Shown here: in pieces, positions 1-8,631 of the stretch
Position numbering within the stretch: the first letter of the stretch is position 1
How the letters are laid out: each line of letters starts with the position of its first letter
Source: an uncultured Clostridia bacterium
GTDB taxonomy: Bacteria > Bacillota > Clostridia > Lachnospirales > Lachnospiraceae
Reading direction: 5' to 3'
Assembly (NCBI GenBank): GCA_937895705.1
Contig: CALBKM010000034.1
Location: forward strand, 62,001-126,000
DNA length: 64,000 nt
Made by a program: the position numbers and the translations under genes
Notes under the pieces: model-generated
Databases searched by the model: none
What the model was told of the DNA's origin: nothing
Seen by the model: only the letters and a program-made list of their open reading frames with translations

Positions 1-610
1 GATACACATGATAATATTTAGTTTCATGATAAATATAATCCCCTTTTCGATAAGAACGCTTTTTCCCGCACAGACAATCCGCTTCCGCATCTACGTTCAT
101 ATCATACAGCCAGAACGGAACATACACACCCGTAATCTCACCCAAACGTTTCTCCGTCATAAAATCCTTCGGAGAAAGAATACCGTTTCTTGCCCACTTC
201 CGGAACAAATCCTGGGCCTCTTTCTTGGAAACCGTAAACGGAATCACTTTATCCGGTGCATATTGTCCGGTGAGACGCGCCTTAAACGCCACCGCCGAAC
301 CGCAATACGGACAATGGGTCGCGCTGATCTCCGGTTCCGTCACAATCGCCGCGCCGCAACCGTTACAGAAAAACTCCTGTTCTTCCGTATACACGGACGG
401 TTCCTTTTCCTCAAACTCCTGTGTAATCACCGTTTCATCCGGAATCTGACTTCCGTCAAAAGGCTCTACTTCAATTGTTTCTGCCTGCTCTGTCTCCGGA
501 GCATCTTCAATATCCTGTGTATGACCGCAGCTGTCACATTCCAATTTTCCAAGCTCGCTGTCATATTCCATTCCTGCACCGCATTGCGGACATTTAAAAT
601 CAATTACCAT
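1..610 (-). CDS. TFIIB-type zinc-ribbon protein (partial, C-terminus outside window)
   Basis: The gene starts with ATG at 610 and runs off the left edge, giving 203 visible codons. The protein opens with CPQCG (residues 7-11) and CDSCG (25-29), then an acidic linker, then a second ribbon made of C82/C85 (CNGCG) and C100/C103 (CPYCG). Two CxxC ribbons at this spacing are typical of large clostridial zinc-ribbon proteins whose C-terminal half carries membrane segments, but that half is not visible here. The role is unknown. A G-rich ribosome-binding site precedes the ATG. The gene diverges from the methyltransferase at 867 and has its own upstream promoter-like sequence. Confidence 0.85.
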   Translation of the reverse strand, partial: MVIDFKCPQCGAGMEYDSELGKLECDSCGHTQDIEDAPETEQAETIEVEPFDGSQIPDETVITQEFEEKEPSVYTEEQEFFCNGCGAAIVTEPEISATHCPYCGSAVAFKARLTGQYAPDKVIPFTVSKKEAQDLFRKWARNGILSPKDFMTEKRLGEITGVYVPFWLYDMNVDAEADCLCGKKRSYRKGDYIYHETKYYHVY

Positions 611-647
611 CTTTTGTCCCCCACATCATTTGGAAATAATCGATAAA

Positions 648-690
648 TTTCCCTATTATTATACTAATATAAAACCAAATCAAAGTCAAG
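648..690 (-). promoter_or_regulatory. Candidate promoter of the partial zinc-ribbon gene
   Basis: Reading the minus strand, TTGACT is followed 17 bp later by TAGTAT and 20 bp later by TATAAT. The -10 choice is ambiguous, so boundaries are approximate. Confidence 0.4.
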
Positions 691-769
691 AAAAAGCCCG
701 TGAACCGGATGCAAAAGGCCTCAGGAAACCTTTATCTTTCTACATTTTCCGCGAATAAACATTCTCAGA

Positions 770-798
770 TTGACCAAGCACAAAGATAGTGCTACAAT
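770..798 (+). promoter_or_regulatory. Sigma-A promoter of the methyltransferase gene
   Basis: TTGACC at 770-775 and TACAAT at 793-798 are separated by 17 bp. This is a near-consensus vegetative promoter about 70 bp before the ATG at 867. Confidence 0.75.
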
Positions 799-866
799 AA
801 GTGCAGAATCGAATAAACTGTTATGTAAACATGTTTCCTTGTGCACACAGCACAGAAAGGACTTTT

Positions 867-1742
867 ATGTGGATTGCAAATGATTGGAAAGAATATGAAG
901 TACTGGATGCTTCCGGCGGCGAAAAATTAGAGCGCTGGGGCGATTATATTTTATTACGTCCGGACCCGCAGGTTCTTTGGAACACTCCGAAGAAGGCAGC
1001 CGAATGGAAGAAGCTAAACGCTCACTATCACCGCAGCAACAAAGGCGGCGGCGAATGGGAGTTTTTTGATTTGCCGCAAAACTGGTTGTTGCATTATAAG
1101 GAATTAACCTTCCGCCTACAGCCGTTTGCTTTTAAGCACACCGGCGTATTCCCGGAGCAGGCGGTAAACTGGGACTGGTTCGGTGACAAGATTCGTGCCG
1201 CAAAAAAGGCAGACCCGAACCGCGAGATTAAAGTATTGAATTTATTTGCATATACCGGCGGTGCCACCTTAGCCGCAGCTGCGGCAGGAGCTGCCGTGAC
1301 CCACGTGGATGCTTCCAAGGGCATGGTAACCTGGGCAAAAGAAAACGCTGCTCTTTCCGGTCTCGGAGACGCTCCGATCCGCTATATCGTAGACGACTGC
1401 GTGAAGTTTGTGGAGCGGGAAATCCGCCGCGGCAACCGTTACGATGCAGTCATTATGGACCCACCGTCCTACGGCAGAGGCCCGAAGGGTGAAATTTGGA
1501 AAATCGAAGAACAGATTCACTCCTTTGTACAGCTTACCACGCAGGTACTAAAAGAAGAACCGCTGTTCTTCCTGATTAATTCCTATACCACAGGCCTTCA
1601 GCCTGCCCTTTTGTCGTATCTTTTAGGGACGGAACTACACCGGTTCTCCGGACATATCGAATCCTCGGAAATCGGTCTCCCGGTTCGCGAAAGCGGTCTG
1701 GTACTTCCGTGCGGTGCATCGGGACGATTCGAAGCAAAGTGA
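867..1742 (+). CDS. Class I SAM-dependent methyltransferase, rRNA (RlmI-like) type
   Basis: The 291-residue protein resembles the catalytic half of 23S rRNA cytosine methyltransferases of the RlmI/RlmK group (COG1092). The SAM-binding loop NLFAYTGGATLAA lies near residue 123, the acidic end of the next strand is in THVDASKG, and the DPPSYG catalytic motif is near residue 198. The N-terminal RNA-binding PUA domain found in RlmI is absent. The ATG at 867 is preferred because AAAGGAC sits just before it; an upstream in-frame start at 801 would overlap the promoter. The substrate is inferred from family, not shown. The gene stands alone between a divergent zinc-ribbon gene and the MATE gene. Confidence 0.85.
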   Translation: MWIANDWKEYEVLDASGGEKLERWGDYILLRPDPQVLWNTPKKAAEWKKLNAHYHRSNKGGGEWEFFDLPQNWLLHYKELTFRLQPFAFKHTGVFPEQAVNWDWFGDKIRAAKKADPNREIKVLNLFAYTGGATLAAAAAGAAVTHVDASKGMVTWAKENAALSGLGDAPIRYIVDDCVKFVEREIRRGNRYDAVIMDPPSYGRGPKGEIWKIEEQIHSFVQLTTQVLKEEPLFFLINSYTTGLQPALLSYLLGTELHRFSGHIESSEIGLPVRESGLVLPCGASGRFEAK

Positions 1743-1839
1743 TAGAATTTACAAAGTGCGTCGTGAATTTTGATGAAACAAAATTCCCCGGCGCACTTTT
1801 CAAGCAGAAACATATATTTTATTATGTAATTTTATTCGA

Positions 1840-1885
1840 CAGGCAAGCGATAATAACCTATCTGCAGGTTACTCCGACTTACCTG
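1840..1885 (+). promoter_or_regulatory. Structured 5' leader of the MATE gene
   Basis: CAGGCAAG (1840-1847) can pair with CTTACCTG (1878-1885) with one mismatch. It encloses an inner hairpin AACCT (1855-1859) / AGGTT (1866-1870). The nested stem ends shortly before the GGAGG that serves the ATG at 1909. It matches no riboswitch I recognise. Confidence 0.4.
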
Positions 1886-1908
1886 CCGAGTTACGGAGGA
1901 CTCTTACC

Positions 1909-3288
1909 ATGAAAAGAACAGGCACTTACGAATTAGACATGACAACCGGTGCATTACTTCCGAAAATGCTCCGGTTTGCCCTGCCTCTTATGTTATCCAG
2001 CCTTTTACAGCTGTTATTTAATGCAGCGGATGTAGCCGTTGTAGGTAAATTTGCCGGAGATAATTCTCTGGCGGCTGTAGGCTCTACCTCTGCCTTAATT
2101 AACTTACTGACCAATTTATTCCTTGGTCTTTCCATCGGTGCCAACGTACTTTCCGCAAAATACACCGGTGCGGGAGACAAAGGGCGCACAAGTAAGGTCG
2201 TACATACCGCCGTAACCGTCAGTATCTTAAGCGGTTGTATCCTAACGGTCATCGGCTTGCTGTTTGCACCGCAATTTTTAAAAATGATGAAATCCCCGGA
2301 CGGTGTTATCGGTCTGGCCTCACTGTACATGCGCGTGTATTTTCTCGGCATGCCTGCCATGATGTTTTACAATTTCGGCAGTTCCCTTCTCCGCAGCAAA
2401 GGCGATACAAAACGCCCGCTTTACTATCTGACAGCGGCCGGCGTGTTAAACGTAATCCTAAACCTTATATTTGTCATTGTCTTTCACATGGACGTGGCAG
2501 GTGTTGCTCTGGCAACGATTCTCTCCCAGTACATGTCAGCGGCGTTGGTACTTCGCTGTTTGATGAAGGAAACGGACGAATCGTTCCGTGTTTCTTTAAA
2601 AAAACTCGGTATTGATACGACAACTTTGCTCAATCTGATAAAAATCGGTGTTCCGGCCGGAGTTCAAGGCGTTGTCTTCTCTCTGTCTAACGTAATCATC
2701 CAGTCCTCCGTTAACGGTTTCGGAGAAATTTTCATTGCCGGAAGCTCCGCCGCCTCCAGTCTCGAAGGTTTTGTCTGGGTTTCCATGAATGCCTTTCATC
2801 AGGCAGCGCTGACCTTTACCAGCCAGAATATCGGTGCAAAAAAGTATTCCCGCATCAAAAAAATACTGCTTTGTTCTCAAGGAAGTACGATTGTGACCGG
2901 CCTGGTATTCGGCAATCTGGTTTACCTGTTCAGCCCGTATCTGCTTCACATTTACACCGACACACCTGCTTCCGTAGAAGCCGGAATTACCCGCCTTTCC
3001 ATCATTTGTACCATGTACTTTCTTTGCGGCATGATGGACACTATCGTGGGTTCCATCCGAGGCATGGGCTACGGCGTTATTCCGACCGTCGTTTCCATGA
3101 TCGGCGCCTGTGGGCTTCGCCTCTTATGGATTGCCACAATTTTTCAAATTCCGAAGTTTCACACTCCGGAGATACTGTTTACCTCTTATCCGGTGTCCTG
3201 GGGCTTAACCTTCCTTGCACATCTTGTTTGCTTTTTGATTATGCGAAGGAAGTTCCCGAAACGGGATGGGGTTGCGGAGGTTACATAA
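1909..3288 (+). CDS. MATE family multidrug/organic-cation efflux transporter
   Basis: The 459-residue protein has the size and twelve hydrophobic segments of MATE antiporters (DinF/NorM type), which export drugs or metabolites in exchange for Na+ or H+. The N-terminus (TTGALLPKMLRFALPLML, then a segment containing NAADVAVVGKF) is the usual first MATE helix pair, and a corresponding motif recurs at the start of the second half. GGAGG lies 7 bp before the ATG. The leader contains a nested hairpin, which may regulate expression. A terminator follows at 3332. The substrate cannot be told from sequence. Confidence 0.93.
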   Translation: MKRTGTYELDMTTGALLPKMLRFALPLMLSSLLQLLFNAADVAVVGKFAGDNSLAAVGSTSALINLLTNLFLGLSIGANVLSAKYTGAGDKGRTSKVVHTAVTVSILSGCILTVIGLLFAPQFLKMMKSPDGVIGLASLYMRVYFLGMPAMMFYNFGSSLLRSKGDTKRPLYYLTAAGVLNVILNLIFVIVFHMDVAGVALATILSQYMSAALVLRCLMKETDESFRVSLKKLGIDTTTLLNLIKIGVPAGVQGVVFSLSNVIIQSSVNGFGEIFIAGSSAASSLEGFVWVSMNAFHQAALTFTSQNIGAKKYSRIKKILLCSQGSTIVTGLVFGNLVYLFSPYLLHIYTDTPASVEAGITRLSIICTMYFLCGMMDTIVGSIRGMGYGVIPTVVSMIGACGLRLLWIATIFQIPKFHTPEILFTSYPVSWGLTFLAHLVCFLIMRRKFPKRDGVAEVT

Positions 3289-3331
3289 TCTTCCGCTTCA
3301 AGTTACGTAACTGACAACAATATTAACGCAG

Positions 3332-3371
3332 AACAGGGACATCGCAAAACGCATGCCCCTGTTTGCTTTTT
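3332..3371 (+). terminator. Terminator after the MATE gene (possibly bidirectional)
   Basis: AACAGGGACATCG pairs with CGCATGCCCCTGTT around a short A-rich loop, with one mismatch. A T-run follows. It lies between convergent genes and may also serve the 3398-12262 operon on the other strand. Confidence 0.8.
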
Positions 3372-3397
3372 CTCATATTCTAAAATTCGAACACCTC

Positions 3398-6220
3398 TTA
3401 TTTTGTATACTGCAGCTTCATTCCCAGAAAACTCATATCAATCTGTCGTTGCGTCTTTACGGCACATCCCATCCGGGTAATGGTTTTGGTATAACCCGCA
3501 CCGATTTTATGAGCACCTTCTCCCTCTCCCAATTCAACCTCGCCTTTCAGGCTGGTTCTGTCTATTATCTTTCTTTGCAGTACACGCCCCTGTGAATCGG
3601 TTATCTCTGAATACACCTTAGAAGACTGTTCTCTTGTAGTCGGTATGAATCCCGAAATCTTTTCCTTTTGTTTGTTAACTATCTGCTTTGCGCCCCAATT
3701 CACCGGCCCTTTTATAAACTCTTCTACCGTCTTCTCCGCCTTTTCCACATTATCCGGTGTAAGACCGATGGAATCCGCAAACTTCTTCGGCAAATACGGC
3801 ATGTTCCGATAAAACTCTCCGTACACTCCTGCCAGACCGTCCTTAATATCCGTCATCGGTACCATGGCATTTCCGTTGTAACCGCCTACGATACTACCCT
3901 CAAACTTCGTCAGGTTAAACTTGTACTCCACACCGGTAAACGGTCCCTTAAGTCCTATGATTTCCTGCCCGTCCTGGGTCTTCTCGTATAACAGGTCCGT
4001 AAGAACCAAATCATATTCCGCCTTTTTGCCCCACACATCCGTGTCCTGATACGGCTTTAGCCCCATGGCATCAATTTCCAGCTTTAATACATGGCGTTCT
4101 TTCTCCAGCCTTTGGTCCGCTATGCCCAGCTCCTCAATATAATGATCCAACATATAACGGGCCAGTTCCAGACCATCGGCACGATCAGCAGCCCACATAT
4201 ACGGCACAGTAGTTCCGTAATAATACATCTCAGCCTCTACCACGTCAGAACAATACCCCTGTATGGTTTCATCCGGAATATACTGAAGCAGCATTGTCAT
4301 TTCCTTATAGAACGCCTCCGCATACGGCTTGATATGTCCGCTCCAGTAAGCATCATCTGCAGCATACATCCGTCCTAAATACTGCAAACGCATATCCCTC
4401 TGGTCCAGCTCGTGTTCGTAGCCCAGCTCACAAAAATCTACATTCTGCTGTGCTTCCAAACGGTAGCAGTCATTGCACTTATTATACGGATTATCCTTTG
4501 AACCGTCTGCATGACGTTGGGACTTTTTATGAGCTTCCCATATTTCTTCCCATTCCATGCCCAACTCAAGATAGTCCGCATAATATTCTTCTCCTCTTAC
4601 CTCACTTGCTTTTTTCCATGCCTCTTCAATCCCATCAATCTGATCCCATAAGGAAAATACCGGTGTGTACGGATTCAGATAATTTCCTGCCTTGTCCGTT
4701 ATGGTGTGGGTCTTATTCTCCCGCTTACGGAACTGATACTCATAATAATCCATCAATATCTCAAAGCAATACAGCTGGGATGCTGCGGACAAATCCATAT
4801 CCTTGTCCCAGCCCTGCAGTTCAAACATGGCATTGGTCAGTTCTCCGCTTACCATGGTTGCCTGATACGGCAATATTTTATCACCCCACTTGTCCGGAAT
4901 CGTGTCAATCACCGTATCATAATATTTGTCATGGGCTGCATCCGCCGACTCTACAAGGTAGTCCTCTGCCGCTTCCAGATTACCCACAGCCACATAGCTC
5001 ATGGCCTTGGTTTTTCCGGTAAAGGTTTTATCGGAGCCTGCCTTTAACGCCGTCACCACCAAATCATATAAATGCGGATATTCCTCAAACGGATGAATAC
5101 CCGTTCTGGCCTGCTCCTCCTCAAGGAAAATCATTGCCTTGGTAAAGTGGTCGGCAGACACCGGATTCCAATAGGTTTCCGCACTGCGGAACATATACTC
5201 CAGTGCCTTAAGAGGTTCTCCCTCTTCCAACGAAATACTGCAAAGAAGCTGTAATGCCGGTCCGAAGCCCTGTTTTTCCACCAACGCCTCCTCACAACAT
5301 TTTTTCGCATTGACAATATCGCCCTTCTCATAATAACAGGAAGCAATATTGGTCAGCACAATGGCCAAATCGCCGGTCTGGTCATGCACGATTTCAAACA
5401 CATCCAGTGCCAAATCGTACTCCTCCGCATACATGAGCATGGTACCGTAATTGTTTAACAGCACAGGATGCGGATACATACTGACTACCGCCAGTCCTTT
5501 TTCCAGCGCCTCCGCCGTTACCTTGCCCTCTGTCTGGCAAGTCAGCATCGCCGCACTGTAGGAAATCAGATGCTCTGCCTTCTCCGCATCGGTCATGCCC
5601 TCCATCTCTTCAAAAATCACGCCCCACCAGTAATTCATACTGGTATACAGGTCATTGATAAAAAACTCCGCTTCTACTGCTTCACCGCTTCCGCCTGTGC
5701 CACCACCGGCACCGCTTCCGCTACCGTCACCGGATGCTCCGCTTCCCGCGCCGTCACCTCCCACGCTGCCTGCGGATGCCACAAAAAACTCCTGCGGAAG
5801 CTCCGCTTCCATATCGGCAAAGTACTGCGGCTTTGCGTTTTCCGTACCGTATACTACGGTAATTTCTCCAAAATCCACACCTGCCGCCAGATTACTTCCG
5901 AGAATATAATCCATTCCGAGAGGCAGTACAGTTCCGGCACCGCTTCCGTCGCCGGAGTTATCGGTCTTTCCGCCGGAAGAATCGGTCTTACCTCCCGAAC
6001 TGTCCGTTTTACCGCCGGAACCATCCGTTTCTCCACCGGAAAAATCGGTCTTGTCTCCGGAAGAGTCTGTCTTACCACCGGAATTCTCCTCTCCCGGATT
6101 GTTTGTTTCCTGAGTAGTTTTGTCCTTTTCCTTGTCCTCCCCCTTACCGCAGCCGGACAGACAACCCGCAAACAGGGTACAAACGAGCAACAACGCCAAA
6201 CATCTTTTCAATCTACCCAT
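3398..6220 (-). CDS. Large lipoprotein with Gly/Ser-rich repeat linker and TPR-like region
   Basis: This 940-residue protein begins with a signal peptide and two possible lipobox cysteines (LFAGC at Cys20, LSGC at Cys24), so it should be anchored outside the cell membrane. Residues about 45-95 are a flexible linker of SGGKTDS-type repeats. A second Gly/Ser-rich stretch is near residues 155-185. Residues about 235-350 look like tetratricopeptide repeats (NYGTMLMYAEEYDLALDVF, then NIASCYYEKGDIVNAKKC). The remainder is mostly helical without a recognised domain. It is the last gene of the nine-gene operon; its ATG shares one base with the stop codon of the preceding gene, suggesting coupled translation. 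Function unknown. Confidence 0.85.
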   Translation of the reverse strand: MGRLKRCLALLLVCTLFAGCLSGCGKGEDKEKDKTTQETNNPGEENSGGKTDSSGDKTDFSGGETDGSGGKTDSSGGKTDSSGGKTDNSGDGSGAGTVLPLGMDYILGSNLAAGVDFGEITVVYGTENAKPQYFADMEAELPQEFFVASAGSVGGDGAGSGASGDGSGSGAGGGTGGSGEAVEAEFFINDLYTSMNYWWGVIFEEMEGMTDAEKAEHLISYSAAMLTCQTEGKVTAEALEKGLAVVSMYPHPVLLNNYGTMLMYAEEYDLALDVFEIVHDQTGDLAIVLTNIASCYYEKGDIVNAKKCCEEALVEKQGFGPALQLLCSISLEEGEPLKALEYMFRSAETYWNPVSADHFTKAMIFLEEEQARTGIHPFEEYPHLYDLVVTALKAGSDKTFTGKTKAMSYVAVGNLEAAEDYLVESADAAHDKYYDTVIDTIPDKWGDKILPYQATMVSGELTNAMFELQGWDKDMDLSAASQLYCFEILMDYYEYQFRKRENKTHTITDKAGNYLNPYTPVFSLWDQIDGIEEAWKKASEVRGEEYYADYLELGMEWEEIWEAHKKSQRHADGSKDNPYNKCNDCYRLEAQQNVDFCELGYEHELDQRDMRLQYLGRMYAADDAYWSGHIKPYAEAFYKEMTMLLQYIPDETIQGYCSDVVEAEMYYYGTTVPYMWAADRADGLELARYMLDHYIEELGIADQRLEKERHVLKLEIDAMGLKPYQDTDVWGKKAEYDLVLTDLLYEKTQDGQEIIGLKGPFTGVEYKFNLTKFEGSIVGGYNGNAMVPMTDIKDGLAGVYGEFYRNMPYLPKKFADSIGLTPDNVEKAEKTVEEFIKGPVNWGAKQIVNKQKEKISGFIPTTREQSSKVYSEITDSQGRVLQRKIIDRTSLKGEVELGEGEGAHKIGAGYTKTITRMGCAVKTQRQIDMSFLGMKLQYTK

Positions 6221-7107
6221 CAGTACCCACCTCCCATCAGGCTCTCAAAATCAAAACCGCCAAGCAGATCATTGACCTCACCCATGTCATAGTCTCCTAA
6301 CAAATCCTCCGGATTGAAGTTGCCGTTTAACAGGTCTTCCATGCTGATATCTCCGCCGAACATTCCCTGTAGCTCCTTCAACTCCTCCTCGGTCATATAA
6401 TCGCTCAGGTCCCCCATATCCGGCATATACTGCTGTCCCATATCCTGGATACCCATCGGGTCTATCCTATCTACTTTTTTATACTCTGCCGGAATCTCAA
6501 ACATCAATCCCTCCGGCGCTCCGGACCGCAGCTCCATTACGCTGAAATAGCTCACTTCACCTTCGGACTCTATACCCAATACGGCCACCTTTCCCTTCCA
6601 AAGAAAGAAAATGATTTTTTCGCCGGTGCCCGTCTCGTAGCAGTCATAGAGCATTTCCTTTCCGTTTACCGTTGCTCTTCCCTGCTTTACAAACTTCACG
6701 GCAGCAAGCAGCTCCGCATCGGAGGTCTGGGTGGATTTTGCATAGGTCTTGGACGCCAGGTCCACCTCCCAGGTCTCCGTTCCGTCATATACCCGGGTCA
6801 TCTGCATCTCCATCCCCATGGCTGCCATATTGTTACAGGTAAACAGCTTTCCGCCCTTCCCCGCCATAATCACCTCACCGGTGACCGGATAGCTTACTCC
6901 TTCTTCTGTTACGGTCTGGGTCAGCTTCAATTCCATGTAAAAGTCACCGTCTGCAATCAGTTTCACCGCCGGGCCCGACGGCAAATCGCCTTTTGCGGCA
7001 TACAACGTTGTCCCGAAGGACTGGGACTTTGCCGCCACCGGATGCATAACTGCCACACACAATCCTAACAAAGCCAACAAACAGACTGCCTTTTTCCTCT
7101 TTTCCAT
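6220..7107 (-). CDS. Secreted protein of unknown function
   Basis: The 295-residue protein starts MEKRKKAVC and has a cleavable signal peptide (hydrophobic segment ending near AAKSQS, no lipobox). The middle is beta-rich, with an MEMQMTRVYDGTETWEV stretch that recalls the LolA/DUF4412 fold, though I would not assign it. The C-terminus is acidic and Met/Gly-rich, with several MGD/LGGDF-like repeats. I place the start at the fourth codon of the open frame because GAGAGG is nine bases before it; the frame's first ATG abuts the ribosome-binding site. Its stop overlaps the next ATG by one base. Confidence 0.8.
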   Translation of the reverse strand: MEKRKKAVCLLALLGLCVAVMHPVAAKSQSFGTTLYAAKGDLPSGPAVKLIADGDFYMELKLTQTVTEEGVSYPVTGEVIMAGKGGKLFTCNNMAAMGMEMQMTRVYDGTETWEVDLASKTYAKSTQTSDAELLAAVKFVKQGRATVNGKEMLYDCYETGTGEKIIFFLWKGKVAVLGIESEGEVSYFSVMELRSGAPEGLMFEIPAEYKKVDRIDPMGIQDMGQQYMPDMGDLSDYMTEEELKELQGMFGGDISMEDLLNGNFNPEDLLGDYDMGEVNDLLGGFDFESLMGGGY

Positions 7108-7171
7108 AATCCACATCCTCTCAGTTCCGCAAGGGTGCCCTGTTTCCCCCGGACACCCCGCGTCGCTTCTC

Positions 7172-7786
7172 TTACTTTAAAATCTTAATCTTGCCGATAA
7201 TCGGAAGTTCCTTCGCCTTACCGTTTAACGCATTGACAATACCGATGACACACCATACCGGGAAGGCAATCCATAATATACCGATAATCGTCGACAGGAA
7301 GCTGAGTCTCCAGGAGATTGCCAGTAACAAGAAAGTAAGAATTACATGTACAATTCCGAAGGCTACCGCAGCCAGACAAAGGACCAGCCCCTGATTGGTA
7401 TGATATCTCGCATATTTCGAGTTCGGTGCCGCAAATAACGGCACCAAAAACAGCAGTCCCAGATACGCCAACAACGCCATGACCTTATTCTGCTCGATAT
7501 CCTCCGCCGTATAGTCCGCTGTGGTATCTGCCGTGTTGTTTAAGGCCTGAATTTTCGATACAAAATCCGTCTGCGGTACAGGCTGACTCTGGCCTGTCGG
7601 GATTACCGCCGGTGCTACTGCCTGGTCCGGTGTCACTACCGATGCTGTCTGAGCCGGAACCACCTGGACCGGCTCTACCTCCTGTACCGGAGTCGCCGCA
7701 TGCACCTCCGGGAGTTTTGTGCCGCACCCCGGACAAAATTTTGTTCCGTCTGTTACCTTCATTCCGCAATTTCCACAAAATGCCAT
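7172..7786 (-). CDS. Zinc-ribbon membrane protein, DUF4870-like
   Basis: The 204-residue protein has an N-terminal zinc ribbon (C4, C7, C18, C21), a Pro/Val/Gln-rich linker, and a C-terminal domain with three hydrophobic segments. The segment reading NKVMALLAYLGLLFLVPLF followed by YARYHTNQG is characteristic of the Tic20/DUF4870-type small membrane domain. It is probably a cytoplasmic-membrane protein with the ribbon facing the cytoplasm. The biochemical role of this family is unknown. It is the seventh gene of the operon. Confidence 0.85.
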   Translation of the reverse strand: MAFCGNCGMKVTDGTKFCPGCGTKLPEVHAATPVQEVEPVQVVPAQTASVVTPDQAVAPAVIPTGQSQPVPQTDFVSKIQALNNTADTTADYTAEDIEQNKVMALLAYLGLLFLVPLFAAPNSKYARYHTNQGLVLCLAAVAFGIVHVILTFLLLAISWRLSFLSTIIGILWIAFPVWCVIGIVNALNGKAKELPIIGKIKILK

Positions 7787-7826
7787 AATAATGTCCTCCT
7801 TATTGTAAATTCAATGATTCTTCCTC

Positions 7827-8612
7827 TTACTGCACCGGAATAGTTTCCATGCCTTCTATGCCCTCCAACGCCTCAAGGCCCTCCATTCCTTCCGTCAAAC
7901 CTTCCAAATTTCCGAGACTATCGGAGAGATCCCCCAGTTCACCCAGTCCGTCTGACAACTCGCCCATATTTCCCAGACCGTCCTTCAAGTCCTTGAACTG
8001 CTCAAACAAATCAGACAATCCGCCGAACTCCGATTCCAGAAAACCTCCTACAAATTCCATAATCATGTTACCGACCCAACGAAGCAGGAAGTAGATACCC
8101 ACCCAGAATACAGCCTTAATGAAAAACCAGATTACTCTTGATTTTGCATAATTTTTCAAGTTTTTATTTTTGAAGACAAATGCACAGATAAAACATACCA
8201 GCCACCCAATTACCGGGATTCCGAACAAAAACATGAATCCGAAATACGCTCCGGTCCCTGCCACCGCATACTTTCCTTTCGGCGTTTCATCCTCTGTCTT
8301 CGACACCACCGGCTGTACCGGTTGTTGCGGTACAGCCAGTGGAGCATATTGCGCCTGCTGCGGTTCCGGTTGTACCGACTGCGGCGGTGTCACTTCCTCC
8401 ATCTGCATTGCCGACTGCTGTACCGGCTGTGTTACTACCGCAACTTCTTCCTGCACTATCTGCGGAGCTACCTCCACCGACGAAGCTTCCTCCTCCGGCG
8501 GTGCCACCGGTTCCGGCATCTGCGTCGGTGCCACTACCTTTGCGCCGCACTCCGTACAAAAGGCCACTCCCTCAGCCAACGGGTTTCCGCATTCCGTACA
8601 AAATTGTGCCAT
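7827..8612 (-). CDS. Zinc-ribbon membrane protein with Leu/Gly-rich tail
   Basis: The 261-residue protein opens with a zinc ribbon (C5, C8, C19, C22) and a long Pro/Gln/Val-rich linker to about residue 105. Two hydrophobic segments follow (about 115-145 and 160-190). The tail after residue 190 is made of degenerate short LGxLxDxLGNLEGL-type repeats, acidic and probably helical. The architecture matches its neighbour at 7172 (ribbon, linker, membrane domain) but the tail differs. No known function. The same LEGMEGLEDLE-like tract occurs after the lipobox of the next upstream gene product (8632). Confidence 0.8.
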   Translation of the reverse strand: MAQFCTECGNPLAEGVAFCTECGAKVVAPTQMPEPVAPPEEEASSVEVAPQIVQEEVAVVTQPVQQSAMQMEEVTPPQSVQPEPQQAQYAPLAVPQQPVQPVVSKTEDETPKGKYAVAGTGAYFGFMFLFGIPVIGWLVCFICAFVFKNKNLKNYAKSRVIWFFIKAVFWVGIYFLLRWVGNMIMEFVGGFLESEFGGLSDLFEQFKDLKDGLGNMGELSDGLGELGDLSDSLGNLEGLTEGMEGLEALEGIEGMETIPVQ

Positions 8613-8631
8613 ATCCGTATCCTCCGTTTCT

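Noticed and set aside
8..646. Plus-strand ORF of 212 codons
   Set aside because: Antisense shadow of the zinc-ribbon gene, whose CxxC motifs are read on the minus strand.
5930..6090. Tandem DNA repeat as a mobile or CRISPR-like element
   Set aside because: It encodes the SGGKTDS-type linker of the lipoprotein at 3398 and is explained by the protein.
5468..6292. Plus-strand ORF of 274 codons
   Set aside because: Antisense shadow caused by the low-complexity Gly/Ser-rich coding region.
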